A DNA stretch of 64,000 bases from CAWFPR01 sp963817635 (GCA_963817635.1 CAWFPR010000008.1:1-64000), one strand, 5' to 3'. Positions 33,749 to 43,741 are shown, counted from the first letter of the stretch. Translations and numbers: made by a program. The notes: generated by a model from the letters alone, not told the origin.

Positions 33749-35970
33749 ATGGCAGGAGTCCACGCAGCGCGCTCGGGTAGTGCCACGAGCCGACCGTCCT
33801 CCGAGACGAGCGGAACACACCCCGTGTTGTTGTTCATCGCGCTGCTGACCACGACCCTCGTGGCCTACGCGCCCGTGTGGAATGGCGGCATTCTCTGGGA
33901 CGATCGGGCGCACCTGACGCGCATCGATCTGCAATCGATCGGGGGACTGGGCCGCATCTGGTTCGATCTGGGTGCGACGCAGCAGGTACTATCCGGTCCT
34001 TCACACAGGGTTCTGGTTGATGGCACGCGTTGCCGGGAGTGCGCTGTGGCCGTACCATCTCCTGAATATCCTCCTGCATGCGACGTCAGCATTCCTCGTT
34101 GCGCGCGTAGTCGATCGCCTTGGCATCCGTGGTGGCTGGCTTGCCGCCGGTGTGTTCGCGCTGCATCCCATGCAGGTGGAGTCGGTCGCTTGGATTTCAG
34201 AGCTCAAGAACACCTTGTCCGGCGTTCTTTACCTGGGCGGCGTACTCCTGTACCTCGGATTCGACAGCAGCCGGAGTCGACGGCAGTACGCCGCAGCGCT
34301 CCTTCTCTTCACTCTTGCGGTTCTGTCCAAGTCAGTGACGGTGACACTGCCGGCGGCGCTGCTCGTCATTCTGTGGTACCGACGCGGTCATCTTCATTGG
34401 AGGCGAGATACCCTGCCGTTAGTGCCCTTCTTCCTGGTCGGCGTGATCCTGGGGCTGTTGACGGTCTGGGTCGAATACAGTCTCGTTGGCGCGCGAAATG
34501 AGTACTACCCGTATGGGGCCGTCGGGCGCATCCTGATCGCGGGACGGGCGACATGTTTCTACGTATGGCGACTCCTCGTGCCTGTGAACCTGTCGTTCAT
34601 CTATCCGCGATGGACGATTGATCCTCTGTCGCCCGCGCAATACGTCTATCCGGTATTGGTCGCGGTCGTTTTCGCGCTCGCGTGGTCGTTGCGCCATCGG
34701 ACGCGGGCGCCGCTGGCTGCGCTGCTGTTCTTCTCCATTACGCTTGCGCCGGCTATCGGCTTTGTGAACGTGTACCCCTTCCGGGTACTCGTTCGTCGCG
34801 AATCACTTTGTGTACCTGGCGGCGCTTGGTCCCATCGTCTTGCTGTCCGCGGTACCCGGGTTCCGGTTCGTGCCGCACCGAGTTCGAGGTCTTCCAGGCG
34901 CCCTCGTCATCGGGCTTCTCGGCGTTCTCACGTGGCACGAAAGTGCAACATACCGTGACGCCGAGACGCTGTATCGCGTCACCATCACCAGAGATCCCGG
35001 CTCGTGGATGGCGCATACCAATCTGGGCGCTCTCCTGTTGGAGCAGGGGTCTGTGGCGCTGCCGGAGGCGATGACGCAGTTCCGGGAAGCGCTCTACGCG
35101 AAGCCCGATCTCGTTGAGGCGCGGTACAACCTGGGGGTGGCGCTGCGGCTGTCGGGGCAAGTTCGCGAGGCGGAACGCGAGTATCGTGAAGCCCTGACGA
35201 TCGATCCCCGTCACAAGAAGGCCTCAACCGATCTCGCGCTTCTGCTGTCCGCACAGGGGCGGTGGCGAGAGAGCGAGCCTCTTCTCCGGAGCGCACTCGC
35301 GAACTCGCCGGAGGACGCGAACCTCCACAACAGTCTCGGTACCGTTCTCGCCAGCCTCGGGGACCGCGCCGGTGCGCTGTCGGAGTTCACGGCAGCGGTG
35401 CGGCTGATTCCCGCCGATCGCGACGCGTATCTGAATATCGCGAGCCTCTTTGCAGCGTCCGGCCATCCAGAGGACGCCATGCCCTGGCTGGACCGAGGCA
35501 TCGGCGCCTTGCCGGGCGACGCTGCGATGCACGCCGCGCGGGCGGATGCGCTGGCTGCCGGCGGCAGAACCGCCGAGGCGATCGCCGAGTACTCCAACGC
35601 GATCCGTCTCGATCCCTCGCAGCCGAAACCGTACAACAACCTGGGCGTTGTATGCGCAGAGTCCGGCCGGCATGAGGAGGCGTTGGCCGCATTCGCACTT
35701 GCCCTGCGCCTGGATCCGAATTACGCCGAGGCTATCGTGAATCGTGGGCTGTCGCTGGCGGCTGTGAACCGAACGACGGAGGCGATAGAAGCGTTCGAGC
35801 GGGCAGTCCAGATTTCCCCGTCTGATGCCGAGAGTCGCGTCAACCTGGCCGTGCTCCTTCTTCGGGAGGGGCGACGCCATGATGCCGCCGAACAACTGAA
35901 GACGGTGCTGAGTTCGGAGCCGCATAACCGCGTCGCGCGTCGCCTGCTCCGCCTGGCTGGCGGCGGCTGA
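33749..35970 (+). CDS. TMTC-like membrane protein with TPR repeats, two frameshifts
   Basis: Three frames make one protein. 33749 to ~33985 gives the first helix and WNGGILWDDRAHLTRIDLQS. 33986 to ~34784 gives YYPVLHTGFWL, ALHPMQVESVAWISELKNTL and further helices. 34786-35970 gives YSFVANHFVYLAALG and about ten TPR units (AHTNLGALLLEQGS, ARYNLGVALRLSGQ, PYNNLGVVCAESGR). This is the layout of TMTC-type O-mannosyltransferase-like proteins: GT-C membrane half, soluble TPR tail. Both breaks are one extra G directly before TAC (33985/33986 and 34783-34785). Removing them gives about 740 residues. The exact start is uncertain (33683 possible). Confidence 0.82.
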
Positions 35971-36282
35971 GACCTCCGATCGAAATCGAGCAACTAGCTT
36001 GCCCGTGGTGATTGGAACTGCTAACTCCGGCCCAGACCAAGTTGATTATTCAATTCTGATCTGGGCCGTACCAGGCTGCCGTAGAGCCGTTCGAGAAAAG
36101 GCAGCACCGGCGGTTGGGGCGCGACACACTGGAGCGGGTCACACGGCTGCCGATGAGCTGGCCCGGCCATAGTCTATAATTGGCGGCCTCGATGAGTCTG
36201 GCTCCGGGGAGCGGTTGTCCGCTCGAGCGTCGCCTGGCGCGCGGGCGTTCCTCGATACGCGCTCATCTCCGAGGTCTCATAG
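35971..36282 (+). other. Intergenic region: large inverted repeat, promoter and leader
   Basis: An 8-bp perfect inverted repeat (GGCCCAGA at 36029-36036, TCTGGGCC at 36060-36067), with further partial pairing inside, follows the TMTC-like gene and may end its transcript. No T-run follows. TATAAT at 36175-36180 is a good -10 for the sortilin-type gene, with a poor -35. The 56-bp repeat copy lies between it and the start codon. Confidence 0.5.
36217..36272 (+). repeat. 56-bp repeat, copy B (leader of sortilin-type gene)
   Basis: Copy of 32753-32808 with about four differences. It falls in the likely 5' untranslated region, 37-92 bp downstream of the -10 element, and ends next to the gagg ribosome-binding site of the 36283 gene. 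Confidence 0.75.
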
Positions 36283-39200
36283 ATGCTGCGATCGTTCGTC
36301 GTGCTCGCGCTGGGATTCGCCAGTGCCTTCATTCCGGCCCAGGCGACGGGCCCCATCCCCCCGTCCCTCTTCGGCGGTCTCTCCTGGCGTCAGATCGGTC
36401 CGTTTCGGGGAGGACGTCTCGCGGCGGTCACCGGCGTTGCGTCCTCGCCGGAGACGTACTACATCGGCGCCGCGCTGGGTGGCGTCTGGAAGACCACTGA
36501 TGGCGGCAACCGCTGGACGCCGATCTTCGACCACGCGGGCCCGCTCGGGTCGATCGGCGCCGTCGCCGTGTCGGCCTCGAACCCGGAGGTCATCTACGTC
36601 GGCACCGGCGAATCGGCCCCGCGCGAGGACGCGTCGTTCGGCGATGGGGTCTGGAAGTCGAGTGACGCCGGCAGCACCTGGACGCACGTCGGGCTCGAGG
36701 ACAGCCGGCACATCGCGCGCATCGTGATCGACCCGCACAACCCCGATCTCGTCCTGGTCGCGGCCCAGGGTCACGTCTACGGTCCGAACGACGAGCGCGG
36801 TGTGTTCCGTTCGACCGACGGCGGCCGCACCTGGACGAAGGTCCTGTACAAGGACGCGCTGAGCGGCGCCATCGAGCTGGCCGCCGATCCCGACAACCCC
36901 TCGACAGTCTTCGCGGCGCTGTGGCAGGTGCAGCGCCAGCCCTGGCACCTGGAGAGCGGCGGCCCCGGCAGCGGTCTCTACAAGTCCACCGACGAGGGCG
37001 CGACGTGGACCAGGGTCACCGGCCACGGCCTGCCCGAAACCGTCCTGGGCAAGATCGGCATCTCGGTGGCGGCCGGCACGGGCGGCAAGCGCGTGTATGC
37101 GCTCGTCGAGGCGGCGCACGGCGGTCTCTTCCGGTCGGACGACGGCGGCACGACGTGGACACAGACGAGCGACTCGCATCCGCTCTACACGCGCGCGTGG
37201 TATTTCACGAAGGTCTTCGCCCATCCGACGAATCCGGACGTCGTCTACGTGGTGGGCAATGCCCTCTGGCGATCGTCGGACGGCGGCCGCACCTTTGCGC
37301 GCGTGACCGTCCCCGGGGCCGACAACCACGACCTGTGGATCAACCCGCAGAATCCGTCGCGCATGATCGAGGGCAACGATCAGGGCGTCATCCTGAGCGT
37401 CAACGGCGGGACCACGTGGGACAAGCGTGACAACCTGCCAATCGGGCAGTTCTACCATGTGTCCACCGACACCGGGTTCCCGTATCACCTGTTCGGCGGA
37501 GAGCAGGACATGGGCGCGCTCGGCATCGCCAGCCGCGGCTGGGGCGGCATCGACGACAAGGACTGGTTCGACGTCGGGGGCGACGACGGGGAATGCGGCT
37601 GGGTGTGGCCGGTCCCGTTCGACAACCATTTGATCGTTGCCGGCGGCTACAATGGCGCGCTGACGCTCTTCGACACGCGCAGCCACCAGATCCGTGACAT
37701 CGCGCCGTGGTCCAATGCGAGCGGCGGCCACCCGGCTGCCGATCTGAAGTACCGGTTCACCTGGACGTCCCCCGTCGTGTTCTCGCCCACCGATCCCCAC
37801 CTGCTCTACATGGGCTCCCAGTACCTGATGGAATCGCGCGACCTCGGCCACAGCTGGAAGGTCGTCAGCCCCGACCTCACGCGGAACGATTCAGCGAAGC
37901 AGACGTCCTCGGGCGGCCCGCTGACGCAGGACAACGCGTCGGTCGAGTACTACGACGTCATCTTCTCGATCGCCCCGTCGCCGGTGGTCCCCGGCCTGAT
38001 CTGGGTGGGGACCGACGACGGCCTGGTGCAGCTCTCATCGGACGCCGGAGCGCACTGGACGAAGGTCACGCCGCCGGGCCTGAAGGAGTGGGCCAAGGTC
38101 TCGCTCGTCGAGCCGTCGCACTTCGACGCCGGCACGGCGTACGTCGCCGTCGACGCACACAAGCTCGACGATCTGACGCCGTACATCTACCGGACGCACG
38201 ATCGCGGCAGGACGTGGACGCTCATCACCCAGGGGCTGCACGCGCCGTCGCACGTCTACGCCGTGCGGGAGGATCCGACCCGGCAGGGCCTGCTCTTCGC
38301 GGGGACCGAGACCGGCATCTTCGTGTCGTTCGACGACGGCGACCAGTGGCAGTCGCTGCAGCTGAATCTGCCGCCGACCTCGGTGCGCGACATCGGGTTC
38401 CACGGCGACGATCTCGCGGTCGCGACGCACGGCCGGTCCTTCTGGATTCTGGACGACATCACTCCGCTGCGTGAAGCCACGGCGGATGTGGCCGAGGCGC
38501 CGGCGCATCTGTTCACCCCGGCGCCGGCCGTCCGCGTGCACGAGCGCGAAACCTACGTCATCCCGGTCGGCGGCCTGGGGGACAATCCGCCGGATGGCGC
38601 GATCGTGAACTACGTGCTCGGCGCATCCGCCGGCGCCGTGATCCGTCTCGACGTCGTCGATGCGGCCGGCCGCACCGCCTTCAGCGCCTCGAGCGCGGCC
38701 GGCTCGTCGCCGCGCCTCTCGCTGGCCCCGGGCATGCACCGAGTCGTCTGGAATCTTCGATATCCGCTGCCGGATCTGATCCCGGGCACGGCGTACAACG
38801 AACGTGATCCGCGCGGCGTGCTCGCCGTGCCGGGCCGGTATACCGTCACGCTGACGGCTGGCAATCGCGTGCTCTCGGCGCCGCTCGCCGTCGTCAAGGA
38901 CCCGCGGTCGAGCGCCACGGCGGAGGACATGACCGCGGAGTTCGATCTGGCGGCGCGGTTGATGGGGATGCTCGGCGAGTTGCACACCGTCGTGCGCCAG
39001 ATCCAGGGGGTCCGCACCCAGATCGACGGTCTGAAGCCGCGGGTCGCCGGCACGTCGGACGCCGGCCGCACGCTCGAGCGGCTCGACGAGGCGACCGGCC
39101 GCGTCCTCAACCAGCTCTACGAGCCCGACGCGAAGTCGAACAACGACCTGCTCAATTTTCCGATGCGCCTCAACGTGCGCATCGCCTATCTCGAGGACGA

Positions 39201-39405
39201 GGTGGACTACGGCGACGGCGCGCCGACGGAGCAGTTCCGACAGATGACCTCGGAGTACCGCACGGCGCTCGACGCCGAGGAGGCTCGCTGGAAGGCGATC
39301 GTGACGACGGATCTCCCCGCGCTCAACCGGCAGCTTGCCGCGCTCGGCCTGCCGCAGATCGTGATCCCTGTATCGGCGACGGGACTCCCGCAAGTCGTGC
39401 GATGA
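36283..39405 (+). CDS. Sortilin/VPS10-type BNR beta-propeller protein
   Basis: A 1040-residue secreted protein. The signal peptide (LRSFVVLALGFASAFIPAQA) is followed by ten or so BNR/Asp-box repeats, recognisable as SxDxGxTW (KTTDGGNRWT, KSSDAGSTWT, RSTDGGRTWT, KSTDEGATWT, RSSDGGRTF). They build a beta-propeller of the sortilin/WD40-YVTN type. The last ~290 residues add an Ig-like beta domain and a helical coil (LMGMLGELHTVVRQIQGVRT). Such proteins are abundant and large in acidobacteria. Glycan or protein binding is assumed but unproved. A paralogue lies at 51013, and a relic of the 5' end at 140. Confidence 0.9.
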   Translation: MLRSFVVLALGFASAFIPAQATGPIPPSLFGGLSWRQIGPFRGGRLAAVTGVASSPETYYIGAALGGVWKTTDGGNRWTPIFDHAGPLGSIGAVAVSASNPEVIYVGTGESAPREDASFGDGVWKSSDAGSTWTHVGLEDSRHIARIVIDPHNPDLVLVAAQGHVYGPNDERGVFRSTDGGRTWTKVLYKDALSGAIELAADPDNPSTVFAALWQVQRQPWHLESGGPGSGLYKSTDEGATWTRVTGHGLPETVLGKIGISVAAGTGGKRVYALVEAAHGGLFRSDDGGTTWTQTSDSHPLYTRAWYFTKVFAHPTNPDVVYVVGNALWRSSDGGRTFARVTVPGADNHDLWINPQNPSRMIEGNDQGVILSVNGGTTWDKRDNLPIGQFYHVSTDTGFPYHLFGGEQDMGALGIASRGWGGIDDKDWFDVGGDDGECGWVWPVPFDNHLIVAGGYNGALTLFDTRSHQIRDIAPWSNASGGHPAADLKYRFTWTSPVVFSPTDPHLLYMGSQYLMESRDLGHSWKVVSPDLTRNDSAKQTSSGGPLTQDNASVEYYDVIFSIAPSPVVPGLIWVGTDDGLVQLSSDAGAHWTKVTPPGLKEWAKVSLVEPSHFDAGTAYVAVDAHKLDDLTPYIYRTHDRGRTWTLITQGLHAPSHVYAVREDPTRQGLLFAGTETGIFVSFDDGDQWQSLQLNLPPTSVRDIGFHGDDLAVATHGRSFWILDDITPLREATADVAEAPAHLFTPAPAVRVHERETYVIPVGGLGDNPPDGAIVNYVLGASAGAVIRLDVVDAAGRTAFSASSAAGSSPRLSLAPGMHRVVWNLRYPLPDLIPGTAYNERDPRGVLAVPGRYTVTLTAGNRVLSAPLAVVKDPRSSATAEDMTAEFDLAARLMGMLGELHTVVRQIQGVRTQIDGLKPRVAGTSDAGRTLERLDEATGRVLNQLYEPDAKSNNDLLNFPMRLNVRIAYLEDEVDYGDGAPTEQFRQMTSEYRTALDAEEARWKAIVTTDLPALNRQLAALGLPQIVIPVSATGLPQVVR

Positions 39406-39510
39406 TCGCCGGACCGTTCGGGCTTGCTGTGATCGATCGCGCCGCGCACGTCGCGGAAGAAACGTCTCGACAGGAGCGGCCGCGGATGAGCCGGTCACGG
39501 AGGACAAGGC

Positions 39511-40986
39511 ATGCGCTGGTTCGTCAGGTCTGGTGCCGGGCTGATGCTCGTGTGGGCGGTCGTCGCTGTCCCGCGCGCACAGCCCGTGTTTCGCGGCGAC
39601 GAGATCTTCCCGCCCGAGGAATTCGCCGCGCGCCGCGCGAAGCTCACGGCGCAGATCGGCGACGCGGTCGCGATCGTGCTCGGGACGCCAGGTCCGCCGG
39701 GGGAGATGCCTTTCCGGCAGAACAGCCAGTTCTTCTATCTCACCGGGATAGGCGAGCCGCGGGCCCGCGCCATCATCGACGGCCGCGCGAAGACGACGAC
39801 GGTCTTTCTGCAGCCCGCGAACGAGCGGCGCGACACCAGCATGTTCGGTCCGGCGCTGGCGCCTGGTGCCGACACCGCCAAGGCGCTCGGGGTGGACGCG
39901 GCGCTCCCGGATGCGGAGTTCACGGCGGCCATCAACGCGCTGGCGGCGGAACATCGCGTCATCTACACGCCGTTCGCGGCGGAAGTGCTCGGGAGCCAGT
40001 CACAGGGGGATCCCACGCGCTTCTGGACTGCGAATGCGGCGGATCCATGGGACGGCCGCACGTCGCGTGAAGCGGCGTTCGTCGAGAAGCTGAAGGCTGC
40101 CGCGCCGGGCGCCGAGATCCGCGACCTCGATCCGGCCCTCAACGCGCTCCGCGCGGTCAAGAGCCCGCGCGAGATCGCGGTGATCCGCGAGGCGACGCGC
40201 ATCGCCGGGCTCGGCATCATGGAGGCCATGCGCGACGCCAGGCCCGGCATGCGGGAATACGAACTGCAGGCTGACGCCGAGTTCGTCTTCAAGAAGCTCG
40301 GCGCGCTCGGGCCGTCGTACTTCGCGCTCGTCGCGACGGGCAAGAACACCTACTACACGCACTACAACCGCGATACCGCGGTGCTCGAGGACGGCGATCT
40401 CGTCCAGTTCGACTACGCGCCCGACTACAAGTACTACCAGTCGGACGTGACGCGCGTCTTTCCGGCAAACGGGCATTTTACGCCGCGCCAGCGCGAGTTC
40501 TACGGTATCTACCTGGCCCTGTACCGAGCGCTCATGACGTCGATCAAAGTCCATGAGCGGCCGATCGACGCGATCCAGGCAGCCGTCCGGAAGATGGACG
40601 GAATCATGGCGTCCTACCGGTTCACCGACGAGCGCATCAAAGCGGCGGCGGCGACGTTCGTCGAGGGCTTCCGCGCCCGCCGGCAGGCGAACGGGCTCGG
40701 ACACAACGTCGGCCTCGAGGTGCACGACCCGGGCGGCCTGCAGGCGGAGACCTTCGAACCGGGCCGCGTCTTCACGATCGAGCCGATGATGCGCATCGAG
40801 GAGGAGCACGTGGCGATCAGGCTCGAGGACATGATCCTGATCACCGACACCGGCTACGAGAACCTGTCGCAGTTCGTGCCGATCGAGATCGCGGATATCG
40901 AGCGGGCCATGGCCCAGCCCGGACTGAGCGGTGCAATGACACGCGGCGGCGGCTCGCCGACTCGTGAACGCAGGCGACCTTCATGA
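39511..40986 (+). CDS. Secreted Xaa-Pro aminopeptidase (M24B)
   Basis: A 491-residue aminopeptidase P-like enzyme removing N-terminal residues before proline. The start at 39511 has GGAGGA nine bases upstream. An N-terminal hydrophobic signal (AGLMLVWAVVAVPRA) is followed by the AMP_N domain (to ~180) and the pita-bread domain. Metal ligands D301, D312, H398, E424 and E439 are all present (QFDYAPDYKYYQSDVTR, GLGHNVGLEVHDPGG, FTIEPMMRIEEEH, IRLEDM). Signal-bearing versions act in the periplasm and fit the peptide-scavenging theme here. Confidence 0.93.
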   Translation: MRWFVRSGAGLMLVWAVVAVPRAQPVFRGDEIFPPEEFAARRAKLTAQIGDAVAIVLGTPGPPGEMPFRQNSQFFYLTGIGEPRARAIIDGRAKTTTVFLQPANERRDTSMFGPALAPGADTAKALGVDAALPDAEFTAAINALAAEHRVIYTPFAAEVLGSQSQGDPTRFWTANAADPWDGRTSREAAFVEKLKAAAPGAEIRDLDPALNALRAVKSPREIAVIREATRIAGLGIMEAMRDARPGMREYELQADAEFVFKKLGALGPSYFALVATGKNTYYTHYNRDTAVLEDGDLVQFDYAPDYKYYQSDVTRVFPANGHFTPRQREFYGIYLALYRALMTSIKVHERPIDAIQAAVRKMDGIMASYRFTDERIKAAAATFVEGFRARRQANGLGHNVGLEVHDPGGLQAETFEPGRVFTIEPMMRIEEEHVAIRLEDMILITDTGYENLSQFVPIEIADIERAMAQPGLSGAMTRGGGSPTRERRRPS

Positions 40987-41092
40987 CGCCTCCGCTCGGA
41001 TAGATCACGATCGCCGGCCGCCGGTCTCTCCACAGACAGAAGACCGCTTGACGGTTTCACCAGACGCGTGCAGGCTATCGGCTGGCCAAATC

Positions 41093-41482
41093 ATGAAATG
41101 GAAGTCAGTCTGGTCGGTCGTAGCAGGCGTGCTGTTCATCATCATCGTCACGACGCTCGTCGACATCGTGCTGCATGCGGTCTCCGTCTTCCCGCCGATG
41201 GACCAGCCGCTCGACGACCGCCTGTCCCTGCTGGCGACCTCGTATCGCATCGTGATTGGCGTCGGCGGCGCGTGGCTCACCGCCCGGCTCGCGCCCGGCA
41301 AACCGATGACGCACGCGATGATCCTGGGCGGCGTCGGGGTGCTGCTGGGACTTGTCGGCGTGGTGGCGACGTGGAACCTGGGGCTCGGGCCGAGGTGGTA
41401 CCCGATCGCCCTGACGGTGCTGGCGATACCGCAATGCTGGGCGGGCGGCAGGATTTACGAGATGCAATCCGGCGCGCGGTAG
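41093..41482 (+). CDS. Small integral membrane protein, 129 aa
   Basis: ATG at 41093 begins MKWKSVWSVVAGVLFIIIVT. Four membrane helices follow (VLFIIIVTTLVDIVLH, YRIVIGVGGAWLTARL, MILGGVGVLLGLVGVVATW, WYPIALTVLAIPQCWAG). Similar four-helix proteins are common and uncharacterised. It stands alone after the aminopeptidase gene. The longer frame from 40964 is rejected because its N-terminus is charged and lacks coding character. Confidence 0.65.
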   Translation: MKWKSVWSVVAGVLFIIIVTTLVDIVLHAVSVFPPMDQPLDDRLSLLATSYRIVIGVGGAWLTARLAPGKPMTHAMILGGVGVLLGLVGVVATWNLGLGPRWYPIALTVLAIPQCWAGGRIYEMQSGAR

Positions 41483-41533
41483 GACCTTCGGCCGAGCGCG
41501 GACGGCCGGGGACCGAGCGCCGAGTCCCGAGCG

Positions 41534-41704
41534 CTACCCCTGCATCCCGGTCTTGAAGTAGAGATAGGCGATCTTTGCCAGCGTCGCGGCATACGGCGCC
41601 GCGGCGCCCCACGCCAGGCGCGCGAGGAGCACCCCGCCGACGACCAGCAGTGGCCGCGTGAGGCCGAACTCCAGATGGTGCGTGGGAAGTGTCTGGACTC
41701 TCAT
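41534..41704 (-). CDS. Small membrane protein, 56 aa (tentative)
   Basis: From ATG 41704 the frame reads MRVQTLPTHHLEFGLTRPLL, then VVGGVLLARLAWG and a second hydrophobic stretch ending YLYFKTGMQG. Composition is consistent with a short two-helix membrane protein. No neighbour or motif supports a role, and the ribosome-binding site is weak. It converges with the 41093 gene. Confidence 0.35.
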   Translation of the reverse strand: MRVQTLPTHHLEFGLTRPLLVVGGVLLARLAWGAAAPYAATLAKIAYLYFKTGMQG

Positions 41705-42127
41705 GTGTCTACACCGCGACGGGTAAGGGCGGCCGTGAATCCCGTCGACACGCTCGTCGTTTTCCAGCATGCCGCTCCCGGTGGATGGCAATCCCGGGCG
41801 ACGGACAGCAAGCGATATGCCCTGGGGATGTGACAGGACGAGGGCAGCGCCCGGCTGCAGGATCCACGCAAAAACCGCAGCGCTGACTCGAGTGACGGCA
41901 GATGTGTGGCACAGATAGCCGGCCCGTCGTAGCGGCGCGTCCGCGTTTGGCGACAGTGTGTCCTCTCTGTGTTCGCGCCGATGCCATCAGGTCCGCGTGC
42001 CGCTTCGCGAGTGGCCGTCAGCCCGTCGCACGGCGCCAGGGATGGATAGGGCCTGCCAGCGTGCCGATAGCCGGCGGTCGATCGACGGCCGCCCGTCCCG
42101 GCCGAACGTGCGTATACTCCCCGTATC
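41705..42127. other. Intergenic region, 423 bp
   Basis: No conserved protein or RNA was recognised. TATACT at 42113-42118 is a good -10 element only nine bases before the ATG of the ureohydrolase. If used, the mRNA would have almost no leader. No convincing -35 was found. Confidence 0.4.
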
Positions 42128-43096
42128 ATGCCCACCCGACTACTGCTCACCATCGCAATTGCCTTCGCCATTTTCCTCCCCACCCAGAAGTACGTCGCGC
42201 CGGACGGGCACGTGCGCGTCGCGCTGGTCAAGCAGCCGTTCCTGCCCAACGGCGTGTCGCCCGGACCGGCGACGATGGCGAACGGTGGAATCCAGAAAAT
42301 TCTCGGTGACCTTGGTGCCGAGGTCCGCGTGCAGGAAGCCGGCCTGACGGCCGAAGAGGACAAGGAGTACGGCGGCTGGAAGCGGCTGGGAATGGCGCTC
42401 GGTCATTTTGCCGGACTCGTCACGAAGAACGAGCGCGACGGGTATTTCACGATCGGCCTGCTCGCGACCTGTCCGTCGATGCCGGGCCTGGTCGCCGGCC
42501 TCCAGCACGCCGGGCCGTCACTCGAGCCGCTCCGCGTAGGGCTGCTCTGGCTCGACGCGCATCCCGACATCAACACGCCGGAAACCACACGCAGCGGGTC
42601 GCTCGGCGGCATGCCCGTGGCGGTCGCGACCGGCCGGGCGCTCCAGCGCATGCGGCTCGACGCGACGCTCGACCCGCCGCTCGCCGATCGCCAGGTCGTG
42701 ATGGGCGGCGTGCGGCTGACCGATCCGCTCGAGCAGCACATCCTCGACGAATCGCGGATCGAACAGCTCAGCGTGGACGACCTGCGGACGGGCAGCGCCG
42801 CAGTCTTCCGGCAGCTCGACCGGCTCGCCGGCGCGAACGACCACATCTACGTCCATATCGACCTGGACGTGCTCGACCCGCACGAGGTGATGGGGCACGG
42901 CAACAAGGTCCCCGGCGGACCGACGAGCGAAGAACTCGCGCGGCTCTTCGAACAGATCTTCCGGCGCTACGACAAGGCCTCGGCCATCGGGTTCGCCACG
43001 ATTCCCGCGGTGGACGAGGGCGGGCTGTCGATTGCCGCCGTCAATCGCATGATCGCGGCGGCTGTTCGCGGCGTGCAGGCGCGCGGCCGGCGTTGA
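42128..43096 (+). CDS. Exported arginase/agmatinase-family (ureohydrolase) protein
   Basis: A 322-residue ureohydrolase-fold protein with an N-terminal membrane or signal segment (LLLTIAIAFAIFLP), unusual for this family. Two manganese motifs are clear: WLDAHPDINTPETT (D143, H145, D147) and YVHIDLDVLDPHE (D245, D247). The first motif, normally GGDHS, is replaced by LLATCPSMPG (112-120), so one His ligand is missing. It may bind a single metal, as some formiminoglutamase-like proteins do, or may not be catalytic. Residues 48-110 still resemble the family's opening (GPATMANGGIQKIL). Confidence 0.82.
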   Translation: MPTRLLLTIAIAFAIFLPTQKYVAPDGHVRVALVKQPFLPNGVSPGPATMANGGIQKILGDLGAEVRVQEAGLTAEEDKEYGGWKRLGMALGHFAGLVTKNERDGYFTIGLLATCPSMPGLVAGLQHAGPSLEPLRVGLLWLDAHPDINTPETTRSGSLGGMPVAVATGRALQRMRLDATLDPPLADRQVVMGGVRLTDPLEQHILDESRIEQLSVDDLRTGSAAVFRQLDRLAGANDHIYVHIDLDVLDPHEVMGHGNKVPGGPTSEELARLFEQIFRRYDKASAIGFATIPAVDEGGLSIAAVNRMIAAAVRGVQARGRR

Positions 43097-43213
43097 GGAC
43101 CCCGGCCGCACCGCCGGAGGAATGCGCGGATCCACTTGCCTGGGTCGACGGCCGGTTCCGCACCGGGCGGATTGACCGTCGTCCGTACGAGGGGGATTAG
43201 AGAGACAGGCGAA

Positions 43214-43741
43214 TCACTGCGTGCTGCGGCGCCTGAGCACCGCGTTGCGCAACCCGGCGAGCGGTAGCGGCGCGACGGTCCGCGGCGGGCCGACGTCCAT
43301 CGACGTCAGGACCGCCGCCATGAGCCTCGACCGGCGGACGACGCGGGTGATCTCGGCGACCAGGTGCGACGGCACGCAGGGCTTGGCGAGCATCGCCGAC
43401 AGGCCGGCCGCGACCGCCTGGCTTTGCATCTCGGCGTTCCAGCAGCCTGTCATGCCGACCACCGGTACGGCGCGCGTCAGCTCGTCGGCGTGGAGCGCGG
43501 TCGCCAGGGCGAACCCGTTCATCCCTGGCATCGCGATATCGGTGACGACGATATCGGGAGTGGTCTCACGCGCGAAATCGAGGGCGGACGCGCCATCCTT
43601 GCGTCCGATGGCGACAAATCCGCCCGTGGTGAGGAATTCCACGTACCCGGCAAGCGTTTCGGGATCGTCCTCGACGACCAGCACCAGCGTTTCATTCCAG
43701 TCCGCGAGCATGCGCTTCGTGGAGCGCAAACGGCGGGCCAC
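43214..43741 (-). CDS. Single-domain response regulator
   Basis: A 175-residue CheY-like receiver with the acidic pair D25-D26 (VVEDDPETL), phospho-acceptor D68 (VVTDIAMPGMNG), T98 (GMTG) and K120 (AKPC). The C-terminal ~45 residues are basic and carry no output domain. The start may be at the internal Met (43711) rather than 43741. No histidine kinase is adjacent, so it is an orphan regulator or phosphate shuttle. Confidence 0.85.
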   Translation of the reverse strand: MARRLRSTKRMLADWNETLVLVVEDDPETLAGYVEFLTTGGFVAIGRKDGASALDFARETTPDIVVTDIAMPGMNGFALATALHADELTRAVPVVGMTGCWNAEMQSQAVAAGLSAMLAKPCVPSHLVAEITRVVRRSRLMAAVLTSMDVGPPRTVAPLPLAGLRNAVLRRRSTQ

